From the NCBI GenBank assembly GCA_021298815.1, contig JAJTHE010000036.1:1-37382 (forward strand): 37,382 nucleotides of DNA. Reading direction: 5' to 3'. The position numbers were made by a program, and so were the translations under genes. Positions within the stretch are counted from its first letter, which is position 1. The number at the start of each line of letters is the position of its first letter. This DNA comes from Betaproteobacteria bacterium. Lineage in GTDB: Bacteria; Pseudomonadota; Gammaproteobacteria; Burkholderiales; CAIKXV01. A model generated the notes under the pieces. The model did not search any database and was not told the origin of the DNA. It worked only from the letters and a program-made list of their open reading frames with translations. Shown in pieces: positions 7,423 to 16,363 of the stretch.

Positions 7423-8243
7423 GACAGGTATGCATCCAGTCCCGTCGAGGCGCGCGTGCGCTTCGACGCGATCAGCATGTCGAGCTGCCGGCGGTTGCCG
7501 GCGAGCCGGCTGCGGTCGTTCTCGGCGTGCCAGAGGTGGGCCAGCGGCGTGCCGAAGCGACCGTTCTTGTGGCGCACGCCGGCATGCAGCAAGCGGATCA
7601 CCAGGTCGGAGTCCTCGAGGCCCCAGCCGCTGTAGGCCTCGTCGAACCCGTTCACCTGCAGCAGGTCGCCGCGCCATACGCCCAGGTTGCAGGTCTTCGC
7701 CCCTTCCCATCGTTCCGGCTGCCGCCGCCGCCAGCCGCGCGCATCGGCGATGTCGCGCTTCCACAGCGGCGCCAGCCGGTTCACGTCGCGGCGCAGGAAG
7801 GCGCGCGACCAGTCGAAGCCCGACCAGGTCTCGAGCGGGATCGCGCGCTGCAGCACCTCGCGCGTCAGCCGTTCCGACAGCAGCATGCGGTTGCCAGCGA
7901 CGAACCAGCCCGGTTCGGCCAGCGCACGGTGGCTGGCGACGAAGCCCGGCAGCGGCACGCAGTCGCCATCGGTGAACACGATGTAGTCGGCGTCCGTGGC
8001 CGCGATCGCACGGTTGCGGATCGCGCCTGCGCGGAAGCCCCGGTCTTCATGCCAGACATGCCGGACCGGGAACGCGGTGCGCTCGGCGAAGCGTTCGACC
8101 ACGCCGCGCGTGTCGTCGGTGGAGCCGTCGTCGGCGACCAGCAGCTCGATGTCGCGGTCTTCCTGCGACAGGTAGGCCGACAGCACGCGCTCCAGTGCAT
8201 CGGGCCGGTTGTAGGTGGTCACCACGACGGCCAGGCGCGTCAT
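7419..8243 (-). CDS. Glycosyltransferase family 2 with GT7C-like C-terminus
   Basis: A 274-residue cytoplasmic GT-A glycosyltransferase. It begins LAVVVTTYNRPDALERVL, has ADDGSTDDT (about 38-45) and the metal-binding DXD in TDGDCVPLP (DGD at 92-94). The second half carries VNGFDEAYSGWGLEDSDLVIRL, the C-terminal galactosyltransferase-like signature with the catalytic-type GWGxED motif. It lies between a WaaE-like GT2 and a GT9 with 4-bp overlaps on both sides, so a role in building the LPS core is likely. The sugar and linkage cannot be read from sequence. Confidence 0.82.
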   Translation of the reverse strand: MTRLAVVVTTYNRPDALERVLSAYLSQEDRDIELLVADDGSTDDTRGVVERFAERTAFPVRHVWHEDRGFRAGAIRNRAIAATDADYIVFTDGDCVPLPGFVASHRALAEPGWFVAGNRMLLSERLTREVLQRAIPLETWSGFDWSRAFLRRDVNRLAPLWKRDIADARGWRRRQPERWEGAKTCNLGVWRGDLLQVNGFDEAYSGWGLEDSDLVIRLLHAGVRHKNGRFGTPLAHLWHAENDRSRLAGNRRQLDMLIASKRTRASTGLDAYLS

Positions 8244-8989
8244 CGGCGCCCGTGCTGCATCAGCTTCAGGTAGCGGTAGTAGCTGCCTTCGGCATTGGAG
8301 ATCGCCAGCAGCAGCCCGTAGCGGCCGTCGAGGAAGCCCAGGCGCAGCACGTAGGTGCGCAGGAAGGTCCACAGCCCGTGCAGCAGCGCCCGTCCGACCG
8401 ATCCGCGCCGGCCGCGCGCATGCATCATCGCGGCACCGTCGGTCGAGTAGCGGTTCATCTTGTCGATCACCTGCTCGAAGCCGGCGAACGACTCGTGGTC
8501 GAGTGCCGCCCCGAGCGTGGCCGGGCGCGTCCCTTCGCACAGCACCCGCTCGTGCACCAGGTCGTCGGAGAAGCGCGCCGCGCCGCGTCGCCACAGGCGG
8601 GTGACATGGTCGGGCCACCAGCCCGAGTGGCGCATCACCTGGCCGCAGTAGCGCGAGCGCCGCGGCATGCGCCAGACCGGCGCGGCAGACGGATCGGCGA
8701 TCACCGCACGGATCGCGGCGGCCAGGCGCTCGTCGACCCATTCGTCGGCGTCGAGCGACAGCACCCAGTCGCCCGTGGCCATGTCGAGCGCGCGGTTCTT
8801 CTGCGCGCCGAAGCCGGGCCAGTCGGGCGCGGCCTCGACGCGTGCACCGAGCGCGCGCGCGAGCTCGACCGTGGCGTCGGTGCTGCCGCCGTCGAGCACG
8901 ACCACTTCGTCGGCCCAGGCCACCGAGCCGAGGCAGCGTTCGATGCGCGCTGCCTCGTTGCGCGCGATGACCACCACCGAGAGCTTCAT
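8240..8989 (-). CDS. WaaE/KdtX-like core glycosyltransferase (GT2)
   Basis: A 249-residue GT2 protein of the WaaE/KdtX type, known in other bacteria to add glucose to heptose I of the LPS inner core. Motifs are LSVVVIARNEAARIERCL at the N-terminus, LDGGSTDATVELA, GFGAQKNRALDMATGDWVLS and the metal site LDADEWVDERL (DADE 80-83). The C-terminal LGFLDGRYGLLLAISNAEGSYYRYLKL is also typical of this group, which has a membrane-associated tail. It is coupled by ATGA overlaps with the O-antigen ligase-like gene upstream and the GT2 gene downstream. Whether glucose is the donor is inference. Confidence 0.82.
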   Translation of the reverse strand: MKLSVVVIARNEAARIERCLGSVAWADEVVVLDGGSTDATVELARALGARVEAAPDWPGFGAQKNRALDMATGDWVLSLDADEWVDERLAAAIRAVIADPSAAPVWRMPRRSRYCGQVMRHSGWWPDHVTRLWRRGAARFSDDLVHERVLCEGTRPATLGAALDHESFAGFEQVIDKMNRYSTDGAAMMHARGRRGSVGRALLHGLWTFLRTYVLRLGFLDGRYGLLLAISNAEGSYYRYLKLMQHGRR

Positions 8990-10296
8990 GCCGCGGGTGC
9001 CCGTCCGGCCGCCGCGGCTGGCGGCGCCGTGGCCAGCGCGCCGGCGGCCAGCACGCCGAGCAGCAGGGAGAACAGCAGGCTCTCGGTGTGGTCGATCAGC
9101 AGCGCGTTGAACACGCCGCCGACGCCGATCCACAGCACCAGCGCCGGTGCCAGCACCCGTTCGCGCAGCGTCGGCAGCCGCCGGGCGGTGAGCGCGGTGC
9201 GTGCGAGCAGGTGCAGGTACAGCAGCACCGCGGGCAGGCCGGCCTGCGCCATGAGCAGCAGGAACTCGTTGTGCGGATTGTGGGTCGGCGCCTTGCCGGT
9301 GCCCTCGACCTGGGCGCGGTAGGCCTCGGCGAAGCCGCCGAGGCCATGGCCGGCCAGCGGCCGTTCGCGCACCATCGCGAGGGTGTTGGAGAAGAACTCC
9401 AGCCGGCGCCCGATCGAGTTCGATTCGGTGGTCGGCGTGGCGAAGTCCCAGGAGCGCAGTTCGCTCAGCGTGAGGTCGACGCGCTGGCGCATCGACCCGG
9501 ACGCCTGGTAGATCGCGACCGCGCCGACGCAGACGACCACGCTGGCCACGGCCAGCCCGCGCCAGCCCGCACGCAGGCCGAACACCAGCACCACGAACGC
9601 AGCGAGGACCAGGTAGCCGGTGCGCCCCTGCACCATGAACAGCACGTTCACCAGGGCGAGCAGGCAGGCGATCGCCCAGGCCGCGGCCAGCCAGCGCCGC
9701 CGCGCAGCCGAGGCTTCGAACGCATAGAGCCCGAACAGCAGCGTGGCCAGGGCCATCAGCAGCCCGTGGGTGATGTGCAGCTTGAACACGACTGCATTGC
9801 CGGGCATCGCGCGCAGCCAGCGCGCGGGCGGCAGCAGCCCGGCCGCGGCGGCATAGGACAGCGCCAGCGTGAGCAGCATCGCGGCGGCGAAGCCGGCCAG
9901 CGCGCGCGACCGGTGGCGCGGATCGAGCAGGAACCAGAGGAACACCGCGACCATCAGCAGGTCGGCGTACTTGCGCAGGAACTGGCGCTGGTCGCGGCCG
10001 AAGCCGTCGCCCCAGGCCAGGCTCAGCGCGAGCCAGCCGAACAGCAGCAGGGCCGCGAACGCCACCGGGCTGTCGACGAACAGGCGCAGCTTGCGCCGGT
10101 ACTGCCCGCCGGCGAGCCAGCAGGCGGCCAGCAGCGCGAGGAACACGTTGGCCAGCGCGGTCGAGATCGGCGCGGCGAACGCCAGGCCGACCACGGCGTG
10201 GCGGCCCAGGTCGTCGATGCGGCCGGGCCAGCCGGGCGCCTGGCCCGGAACCCCGGCCAGCGCGGCCATGTCGTTCCTGCCGTTCCACTCGTTCAC
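8986..10296 (-). CDS. O-antigen ligase/polymerase family membrane protein (WaaL or Wzy)
   Basis: A 436-residue inner-membrane protein with about ten to twelve hydrophobic segments and one large periplasmic loop before HNPHNEFLLLMAQAG (339-353), the Wzy_C/O-antigen ligase signature. WaaL joins undecaprenyl-linked O-chain to lipid A-core in the periplasm, while Wzy polymerises repeats; both share this fold. Its place among core glycosyltransferases favours WaaL, but no other polymerase is seen here, so Wzy cannot be excluded. GTG at 10296 is chosen because it forms a GTGA overlap with the upstream methyltransferase stop. Alternatives are an upstream ATG inside that gene (MGGEV) and the ATG at 10269. 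Confidence 0.85.
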   Translation of the reverse strand: MNEWNGRNDMAALAGVPGQAPGWPGRIDDLGRHAVVGLAFAAPISTALANVFLALLAACWLAGGQYRRKLRLFVDSPVAFAALLLFGWLALSLAWGDGFGRDQRQFLRKYADLLMVAVFLWFLLDPRHRSRALAGFAAAMLLTLALSYAAAAGLLPPARWLRAMPGNAVVFKLHITHGLLMALATLLFGLYAFEASAARRRWLAAAWAIACLLALVNVLFMVQGRTGYLVLAAFVVLVFGLRAGWRGLAVASVVVCVGAVAIYQASGSMRQRVDLTLSELRSWDFATPTTESNSIGRRLEFFSNTLAMVRERPLAGHGLGGFAEAYRAQVEGTGKAPTHNPHNEFLLLMAQAGLPAVLLYLHLLARTALTARRLPTLRERVLAPALVLWIGVGGVFNALLIDHTESLLFSLLLGVLAAGALATAPPAAAAGRAPAA

Positions 10297-11090
10297 TTCA
10301 CCGCCCATCCGATCAGCGACTTGCGCAACGAAGGCACGAGGTCCTTCAGCGCGGTGCCGGCCGACTGCAGCCGGGCAAGGCCGGTACGCCACCGGCGCGA
10401 CTTCAGGAACTGCACGTCGATGCCGTGGAAGCCCGCCTCGGACAGCAGCAGCACCAGTTCGTCGCGCGTGAACTCGCGGTTGTGGCGCAGCGGATAGAAC
10501 GACAGGCCGCGGTAGAGCACCGGCCGTGCATGGAGGTAGTGCTCTGCATAGTCGTAGGTGATGTTGCGGCCACGCAGCAGGCGGCTGCGGTTGCGGAAGG
10601 CGGCGACGTTCGGCACGTCCACCTCTACAAGCCCGCCAGGCACCAGCACCCGGTGCATCTCGCGCATCGCCGGCAGGTGCGAGTGGGTGAAGTGCTCGAG
10701 TACCTGGCAGCAGACCACGGCATCGAAGCCGGCGTCGTCGAAGGGCAGCGGGTCGACCTCGATGTTGCACGCCTCGAAGCCGATCGGCGGCGCACTGCGC
10801 CGATCCGGCCCGGCGATGCCGTAGGCCACCGGATAGCGCGCGCGCATGTCCTCGTGGTCGATGGCCTGGCAATGGTGGCCCAGGGCCGACAGCAGCGCGA
10901 CCAGCATGCCATGGCCGGCACCGGCATCGAGCACCCGGGCGCGGCCCTGCAGGCGGAAGGCGATCTCGACGAAGCGGTCGACGCTGCCGCGGAAGACGTC
11001 CTCCAGGCCGGCGTCGTCCAGGTCGTAGAGCCGTCCCTCCGCGCGCAGCGACAGCGCGCGGGCGAACAGTTCAGCGCGCGACGCCGGCAT
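10293..11090 (-). CDS. SAM-dependent methyltransferase
   Basis: A 265-residue class I methyltransferase. SAM motif I is VLDAGAGHGMLVALL (about 53-67), an acidic post-motif is AIDHED, and LPFDDAGFDAVVCCQVLEHF and VLVPGGLVEVDVPN are motifs II and III. The C-terminal half has EFTRDELVLLLSEAGF, common in Methyltransf_11/23 enzymes. It overlaps the upstream dehydratase gene by 20 bp and the downstream ligase gene by 4 bp. The target may be a sugar of the O-chain or core; nothing in the sequence fixes it. Confidence 0.8.
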   Translation of the reverse strand: MPASRAELFARALSLRAEGRLYDLDDAGLEDVFRGSVDRFVEIAFRLQGRARVLDAGAGHGMLVALLSALGHHCQAIDHEDMRARYPVAYGIAGPDRRSAPPIGFEACNIEVDPLPFDDAGFDAVVCCQVLEHFTHSHLPAMREMHRVLVPGGLVEVDVPNVAAFRNRSRLLRGRNITYDYAEHYLHARPVLYRGLSFYPLRHNREFTRDELVLLLSEAGFHGIDVQFLKSRRWRTGLARLQSAGTALKDLVPSLRKSLIGWAVK

Positions 11091-12978
11091 GTCCCGGTTC
11101 CTCCATCGCCGCCGGCGCCACGCCCTGCGGGTCGTACTCGGGCACGAAGCCCGCGAGCCGGCGCTTGACCGCGCCGTCGTCCGCGCCGTCGGCCGTCACA
11201 TCGCCGGTCGATCCCGCCTGCAGCGCGTCGAGCCAGCTGCGCAGCCGCTCCAGGAATCCGTCCGGCGCCTGCCGTGCCTGCGCGATGCGCAGCTTCGGGT
11301 GCGGGGTCGGCAGCGTCTGCTCGTCGTCGGCGAGCAGTTCCTCGAACAGCTTCTCGCCCGGCCGGAGGCCGCTGTAGACGATGCGGATCTCGTCCTCGCT
11401 GAAGCCGGACAGCCGGATCATCGAACGCGCGAGGTCGGCGATGCGCACCGGCTCGCCCATGTCGAGGACGAAGATCTCGCCACCCTTGCCCATCAGCCCG
11501 GCCTGCAGCACGAGCTGCGCCGCTTCCGGGATGGACATGAAGAAGCGCGTGATCTCCGGGTGCGTGACCGTGACCGGGCCGCCGGCGGCGATCTGGTCGC
11601 GGAAGCGCGGGATCACGCTGCCGGCACTGCCCAGCACGTTGCCGAAGCGCACCATCACGAAGCGCGTGCCGCTGGTGGTCTCCTGCAGCCGCTCGCACAC
11701 GATCTCGGCCAGGCGCTTGGTGGCGCCCATCACGTTGGTCGGGTTGACCGCCTTGTCGGTGGACACCAGCACGAACTTCTCGACGCCGGCATCGATCGCC
11801 GCGCGCGCCACCGACCAGGTGCCGGCGACGTTGTTGAGCACCGCTTCCGCGCAGTTGTCGGTCTCCATCAGCGGCACGTGCTTGTAGGCGGCGGCATGCA
11901 GCACGACGGTGGGGCGGAAACGGGAAAGGACCTGGGCCATGCGCACCGGCGAACGCACGTCGCCGGCGATGGCGGCGACAGGAGTGCGCGCGTGCCCCTG
12001 GCCGGTGAACTCCTGTTCGACCTGGTAGAGCGCGAACTCCGAGGACTCGACCATCACCAGCAGGCGCGGCTCGAAGCGCGCGATCTGCCGGCACAGTTCG
12101 GAGCCGATGGATCCGCCGGCGCCGGTGACCATCACCACCCGGCCGGCGATCCAGCCCTTGAGTCCGTCGCCGTCGAGGACCACCGGGTCGCGCCCGAGCA
12201 GGTCGTCGAGTTCGACCGCGCGGATCTGCGACACCGTGACCTTGCCGCTGACCAGGTCGTCGAACGAGGGCACGGTCAGCACCTGCAGTCCCGCGGCTGT
12301 GGCGAGGTCGGCGGCGCGCTTGCGGTCGCGGTGGCTCGCCGAGGGCATCGCGATGATCGCGTGCGTGGCCGGCGCCGAGGGCAGCGCATCGCCGAGCATG
12401 TCGAGCGGCCCTAGCACCTTCACCCCGTGGATGGAGCGGCCGTGCCGGCCGGCGTTGTCGTCGAACAGCGCGGCGACCCGCCACTCGCCGCTGCGCGAGA
12501 ACTCCTTGATCAGGCCGGCCGCCGCATCGCCAGCCCCCAGCACGTAGACCGACCGCGCCGCCCCGGAGCGCGCCTGGCGCCGCTCGCGCCAGATGCGGTA
12601 GAGCATCCGGCTGCCGCCCATCGCCATCGCCAGCAGCAGCGGGTCGAGGATCAGCACCGAGCGCGGCACGCCGGTCGGGCGTCCCTGCAGGGTCAGCACC
12701 ATGGCCACCGCCATCGCCGCCACCAGCACCGCGAACACGATGCGCTGCACGTCGGCCACGCTGGCATAGCGCCAGATGCCGCGATAGAGCCCGAACAGCC
12801 AGAACACGGTGGCCTGCAGCGGCACCACCCAGAGCAGCGAGGCGAGCATCGCGCTGAAATGCGGCTCGGGCACTTCCAGGTTGAAGCGCAGCCAGAAGGC
12901 CGCGCACCAGGCGAAGCTGGCCGCGACCACGTCATGGACGAAGGCGAGCGCGGTGCGCGAACGGACGCTGACCTGCAT
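11071..12978 (-). CDS. wbpM: WbpM/CapD-like UDP-GlcNAc 4,6-dehydratase, membrane-anchored
   Basis: A 635-residue protein of the long FlaA1/WbpM type. Four hydrophobic segments fill about residues 8-125, a first Rossmann region has VYVLGAGDAAAGLI (145-158), and the catalytic SDR domain has the NAD(P)-binding VTGAGGSIGSEL (284-295), the catalytic STDK (406-409) and NPTNVMGATKR (412-422). Relatives convert UDP-GlcNAc to UDP-2-acetamido-2,6-dideoxy-4-ketohexose, a precursor of QuiNAc- or FucNAc-type sugars. It follows the WbpL-like gene as in Pseudomonas O-antigen loci. The ATG at 12978 is preferred but lacks a good Shine-Dalgarno. A stop-to-start gap of 89 bp, the largest in the cluster, lies upstream. 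Confidence 0.9.
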   Translation of the reverse strand: MQVSVRSRTALAFVHDVVAASFAWCAAFWLRFNLEVPEPHFSAMLASLLWVVPLQATVFWLFGLYRGIWRYASVADVQRIVFAVLVAAMAVAMVLTLQGRPTGVPRSVLILDPLLLAMAMGGSRMLYRIWRERRQARSGAARSVYVLGAGDAAAGLIKEFSRSGEWRVAALFDDNAGRHGRSIHGVKVLGPLDMLGDALPSAPATHAIIAMPSASHRDRKRAADLATAAGLQVLTVPSFDDLVSGKVTVSQIRAVELDDLLGRDPVVLDGDGLKGWIAGRVVMVTGAGGSIGSELCRQIARFEPRLLVMVESSEFALYQVEQEFTGQGHARTPVAAIAGDVRSPVRMAQVLSRFRPTVVLHAAAYKHVPLMETDNCAEAVLNNVAGTWSVARAAIDAGVEKFVLVSTDKAVNPTNVMGATKRLAEIVCERLQETTSGTRFVMVRFGNVLGSAGSVIPRFRDQIAAGGPVTVTHPEITRFFMSIPEAAQLVLQAGLMGKGGEIFVLDMGEPVRIADLARSMIRLSGFSEDEIRIVYSGLRPGEKLFEELLADDEQTLPTPHPKLRIAQARQAPDGFLERLRSWLDALQAGSTGDVTADGADDGAVKRRLAGFVPEYDPQGVAPAAMEEPGHAGVAR

Positions 12979-13067
12979 CAGCCGGCGCCGGCGCCGGGGA
13001 GGCCAGGCCCGCTCATGCAGGGATCGGGGGGGCTGCCGGACGGAACGGACATGACCGGCACATGATA
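12979..13067 (-). promoter_or_regulatory. Largest gap in the cluster; weak -10-like site
   Basis: This 89-bp gap between the WbpL-like and WbpM-like genes holds no gene. On the minus strand TATCAT (13062-13067) immediately follows the upstream stop codon and resembles a -10 box, but the -35 position 17 bp upstream (GGTCGC) is poor. It could be an internal promoter, or only the untranslated start of an mRNA segment. Confidence 0.2.
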
Positions 13068-14042
13068 CTACGGCGGGGGAGGGGCGACCCGCGTCCGGCG
13101 CTGCCAGCGGCGGTCCACCGCCGCCATCGCCGCCAGCAGCGCCGTGCCCCAGGCCCCGAGCAGCAGCGCCTGCCCGGCCGGCGGCAGCCACAGCGCGGCC
13201 AGCGCGGCCGCGGCGCCGGCGGCCATCAGCAGGTACTCGGCCAGCGCCGTGCGGCGGTGTCCCCAGCCCATCTGCACCAGCCGCTGGTAGTAGTGCTGCC
13301 GGTGTGCCTGCCAGAAGCGCTCGCCGCGCAGGATCCGGCGCAGCAGGGTGGTGGTCGCATCGGCGAAGAACGGCGCGAAGACCACGAAGGGAAACCACGC
13401 AGGGAAGTGGCCCCGCGCGATCCCCGCGGCACCCAGGGCCCCGGCGAGGAAGCCGAGCGGCACCGAACCGACATCGCCCAGGAAGATGCGCGCCGGGTGG
13501 AAATTGGCCTTCAGGAACACCGCGGCGGCGGCCGTGACCGCCAGCGCCAGCGAGGCCATCGACGCATCGCCGGCCAGCGCGAAGGCGGCTGCGTAGGTGC
13601 CGAAGCCGATCACCGCCATGCCGCCGGCCAGTCCGTCCGAGCCGTCCATGAAGTTGTAGAGGTTGATCGACCAGGCGATCAGGAACGCGGTGGCGGCCTG
13701 CAGCGGCAGCGCCATCGACGGCAACGCGAGCCCGACGAAGGCCACGGCGGCCGCCGCATGCAGGCCGAAGCGCAGCGCGATGGGCATGCCGCGCCAGTCG
13801 TCGGCGAAGGACAGCGCCGCCAGGGCCAGCACGCAGCCGGCGAGCACCGCCTGCGACGGCCAGTCCGCCAGGCAGGCCGCGAGCACGCCAGCGACCACCG
13901 CCAGGCCGCCGCTGCGCGGCACCGGCACCTGGTGCAGCGAGCGCTCGTTCGGGCGGTCCATCGGCAGCCGGGCGCGGCCGGGGCCGAGCAGCCATGCGAG
14001 CACTGCCGCCGCCGCCAGCAGTGCGAGCAGCGGGCCGGTCAT
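13068..14042 (-). CDS. Undecaprenyl-phosphate sugar-1-phosphate transferase (WbpL/WecA-like)
   Basis: A 324-residue polytopic membrane enzyme of the MraY/WecA family that starts the O-unit by moving an N-acetylaminosugar-1-phosphate from UDP to undecaprenyl phosphate. Hallmarks are FADDWRG (79-85, the DD pair), NLYNFMDGSDGLAGG (127-141), FLGDVGSVPLGF (187-198), and the HRQHYYQRL loop resembling the HIHH-type region. About ten membrane helices are present. Being next to a WbpM-like dehydratase and the FucNAc genes, it resembles Pseudomonas WbpL/WbjF, so the first sugar may be FucNAc or QuiNAc; this is inferred. ATG at 14042 (ATGA overlap with the upstream epimerase) is preferred over ATG 14054. 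Confidence 0.88.
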   Translation of the reverse strand: MTGPLLALLAAAAVLAWLLGPGRARLPMDRPNERSLHQVPVPRSGGLAVVAGVLAACLADWPSQAVLAGCVLALAALSFADDWRGMPIALRFGLHAAAAVAFVGLALPSMALPLQAATAFLIAWSINLYNFMDGSDGLAGGMAVIGFGTYAAAFALAGDASMASLALAVTAAAAVFLKANFHPARIFLGDVGSVPLGFLAGALGAAGIARGHFPAWFPFVVFAPFFADATTTLLRRILRGERFWQAHRQHYYQRLVQMGWGHRRTALAEYLLMAAGAAAALAALWLPPAGQALLLGAWGTALLAAMAAVDRRWQRRTRVAPPPP

Positions 14043-15190
14043 CCCTTGCGCCACACCACCCGGTTCACGTAGTCGGTGTAGCCGAGGATGATGCGCAGCA
14101 CCTTCTCGGACACCGCCGGCCGGTGGTAGTCGGCCACCGGTGCCAGCGTGCGTGCCGGGCTGCCGCCGGGCTCGCCGCGCGACTGGGTCTCGAGCACCTT
14201 CATGCCCTGCAGCACGCGGTCGGTGTCCAGGCCCACCATCATCACCGCCGCTTCCTCCATCGCCTCGGGGCGTTCATGCGCCTCGCGCAGGTTGAGCGCC
14301 GGGAAGTCGAGGATCGAGGACTCCTCGCTGATCGTGCCGCTGTCGGACAGCACGGCATGGGCGTTGCGCTGCAGCTTCACGTAGTCGAGGAAGCCGAACG
14401 GCGAATGCAGCTCGACCAGCGGGTCGAGCGTGGCCGCGCGCGCGGCGAGGCGGTTGCGGGTGCGCGGGTGGGTGCTGAAGATGATGCGCTGGCGGAACTT
14501 GCGGGCCAGCGCATCGAGCAGCGACGCGATGCGTTCGAGCGAGGGCAGCGGGTCGACGTTCTCCTCGCGATGCAGGCTGACCACGAAGTACTCGCGCGGG
14601 TGCAGCTCCAGCCGGGTGAGCACGTCGGAGGCCTCGATGCGCGGCAGGTAGTGGTGCAGCACCTCGTGCATCGGGCTGCCGGTCTTGATCACCCGGTCGG
14701 GCGGCAGGCCTTCGCGCAGCAGGTACTCGCGCGCGATGTCGCTGTAGGGCAGGTTGATGTCCGAGATGTGGTCGACGATGCGCCGGTTGAGTTCCTCCGG
14801 CACGCGTTCGTCGAAGCAGCGGTTGCCCGCCTCCATGTGGAACACCGGGATCTTGCGCCGCTTGCAGGCGATCGCCGACAGGCAGCTGTTGGTGTCGCCG
14901 AGGATCAGCACCGCGTCGGGCTTCTCGGCTTCGAGCACCGGGTCGACCCGCACCAGCGTCTGGCCGATGGTGTCGATGGCGGTCGAGCCGGGGGAGGCCG
15001 CCGCCAGGAAGTGGTCGGGCCGGCGGATGCCGAGTTCATCGAAGAACACGTCGTTCAGCGAATAGTCGTAGTTCTGGCCGGTATGCACCAGCACCAGCTC
15101 GGTGGCCTGGTCGAGCCGCGCCAGGACGCGCGACAGGCGGATCAGCTCCGGCCGCGTGCCGACGATCGCCATCACCTTCAGTTTCTTCAT
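14039..15190 (-). CDS. fnlC: UDP-N-acetyl sugar 2-epimerase of the FnlC/WbjD type
   Basis: A 383-residue non-hydrolysing 2-epimerase of the WecB fold. It has the N-terminal VMAIVGTRPELIRLSRVL, VLILGDTNSCL, FHMEAGNRCFDERVPEELNR, and the C-terminal SDSGTISEESSILDFPALNLR. The NRCFDERVPEE form is typical of WbjD/Cap5G/FnlC, which makes UDP-N-acetyl-L-fucosamine in the last step after FnlA and FnlB, rather than the ManNAc-forming WecB. Genes fnlA and fnlB lie directly upstream in pathway order. The start is ATG 15190, overlapping the fnlB stop as TGATG; an adjacent GTG at 15193 is also possible. Confidence 0.9.
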   Translation of the reverse strand: MKKLKVMAIVGTRPELIRLSRVLARLDQATELVLVHTGQNYDYSLNDVFFDELGIRRPDHFLAAASPGSTAIDTIGQTLVRVDPVLEAEKPDAVLILGDTNSCLSAIACKRRKIPVFHMEAGNRCFDERVPEELNRRIVDHISDINLPYSDIAREYLLREGLPPDRVIKTGSPMHEVLHHYLPRIEASDVLTRLELHPREYFVVSLHREENVDPLPSLERIASLLDALARKFRQRIIFSTHPRTRNRLAARAATLDPLVELHSPFGFLDYVKLQRNAHAVLSDSGTISEESSILDFPALNLREAHERPEAMEEAAVMMVGLDTDRVLQGMKVLETQSRGEPGGSPARTLAPVADYHRPAVSEKVLRIILGYTDYVNRVVWRKG

Positions 15191-16353
15191 CACACCGCCT
15201 CGGGGTAGGTGTCCGGCGCCGCGGGATCGAAGATCTCGTGCGACCAGAACAGGGTGAACAGCTCGCCCTGCCCGGTGTTCCGGATGTCGTGGGTATGCAG
15301 CGTCGGCATGTCGATGTACACCGGTGCGTCGCCGCGCACCGCGAATGCATGCGCATTGGCGGTGAACAGGCGGCGCACCCGGATCGTCGCCTCGCCGCCG
15401 GCGACCAGGAAACGTTCGATCTTGCGCCGATGGAAGTGGTTACCGCGCACGATGCCCGGATGGGTGGTGGATGCGAAGCACTGGCCGCCGTGGCCGGTCT
15501 TCACCGCCTCGAACAGGTGGCCGCGGGCATCGCTGCGCAGTTCGATCCGGCCCGGGTAGTGCAGCGGGAAGCGGTACGAGCGCAGCGTGTTGAACAGGTC
15601 TACGTCGAAGTCGCCGTCGAACCGGGGCAGGGAGCCGTCGGCATAGGTGGCATGCATCGCCTGCAGCCGGGCGAGGGCCTCGCTCACCGGCATCCGGCGA
15701 CCCGCCGGCGACAGCGCGCCCTCGGTGCGGGCCTCGATCGCATCGAGGATGTGGTCGCAGGCCGATTGCGCATGCAGCAGCTCGACCTCGCTGTCGACGA
15801 TGATCCTCGGGGTTTCGCCGCTGGCGAGCTGGTGGCAGAAGGTGGCCACGGCCGAGTTGTAGAACGGGCGGCCGTGTTCGCCGAACAGGTGAGGGAAGCG
15901 GATGTCGGTGTAGGCGGCGCCGGCCGCGGCGGCCGATGCGGCCCATTCGCCGAGGATCGCGCCTGCCTGCCGCTTGGAGCGTCCGTAGGGCGTGAGCGAG
16001 GCGGCGGGCACCGCGTCGCGGTCGCGGCCATGGGTGGAGTTGGCGAACAGCAGGTGCAGCCGTCCGCTGCCCGGGCCTGCCGCCTGCAATGCGGCGACCA
16101 GCGTACGCGCCAGCATCGGATTGCCCGCTTCGACCTCCGCTTCGGGGCCACGGTTGACCCCGGCCAGGTGGGCCACCGCGTCGACGCCGGCGAGGGCCTC
16201 GCGCAGCCGGACCGGGTCCTCGAAGCCGGCGCGGTCGACCACCACCGGCGCCGGCCAGCCGCGCATGCGGATCGCGCAGCGCAGGTGCCAGCCGAGGAAG
16301 CCGGCACCGCCGGTGATCGCGATGCGCGGCCCTTGCGGCACCGGTGCGCTCAT
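15190..16353 (-). CDS. fnlB: FnlB/WbjC-type SDR reductase/epimerase fused to a cupin domain
   Basis: A 387-residue bifunctional enzyme of the CapF/WbjC/FnlB type, the second step to UDP-L-FucNAc (C3 epimerisation and C4 reduction). The N-terminal Rossmann domain starts IAITGGAGFLGWHL (11-24), with LLFANSTHG and the catalytic-type YGRSKRQAGAIL. The C-terminal third is a cupin with IVRGNHFHRRKIERFLV, whose His residues are expected to bind zinc. ATG 16353 is chosen because it lies 10 bp after the fnlA stop; ATG 16389 would overlap fnlA and adds residues not seen in the family. No strong Shine-Dalgarno is visible. Confidence 0.9.
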   Translation of the reverse strand: MSAPVPQGPRIAITGGAGFLGWHLRCAIRMRGWPAPVVVDRAGFEDPVRLREALAGVDAVAHLAGVNRGPEAEVEAGNPMLARTLVAALQAAGPGSGRLHLLFANSTHGRDRDAVPAASLTPYGRSKRQAGAILGEWAASAAAAGAAYTDIRFPHLFGEHGRPFYNSAVATFCHQLASGETPRIIVDSEVELLHAQSACDHILDAIEARTEGALSPAGRRMPVSEALARLQAMHATYADGSLPRFDGDFDVDLFNTLRSYRFPLHYPGRIELRSDARGHLFEAVKTGHGGQCFASTTHPGIVRGNHFHRRKIERFLVAGGEATIRVRRLFTANAHAFAVRGDAPVYIDMPTLHTHDIRNTGQGELFTLFWSHEIFDPAAPDTYPEAV

Positions 16354-16363
16354 GACGGGTGGC

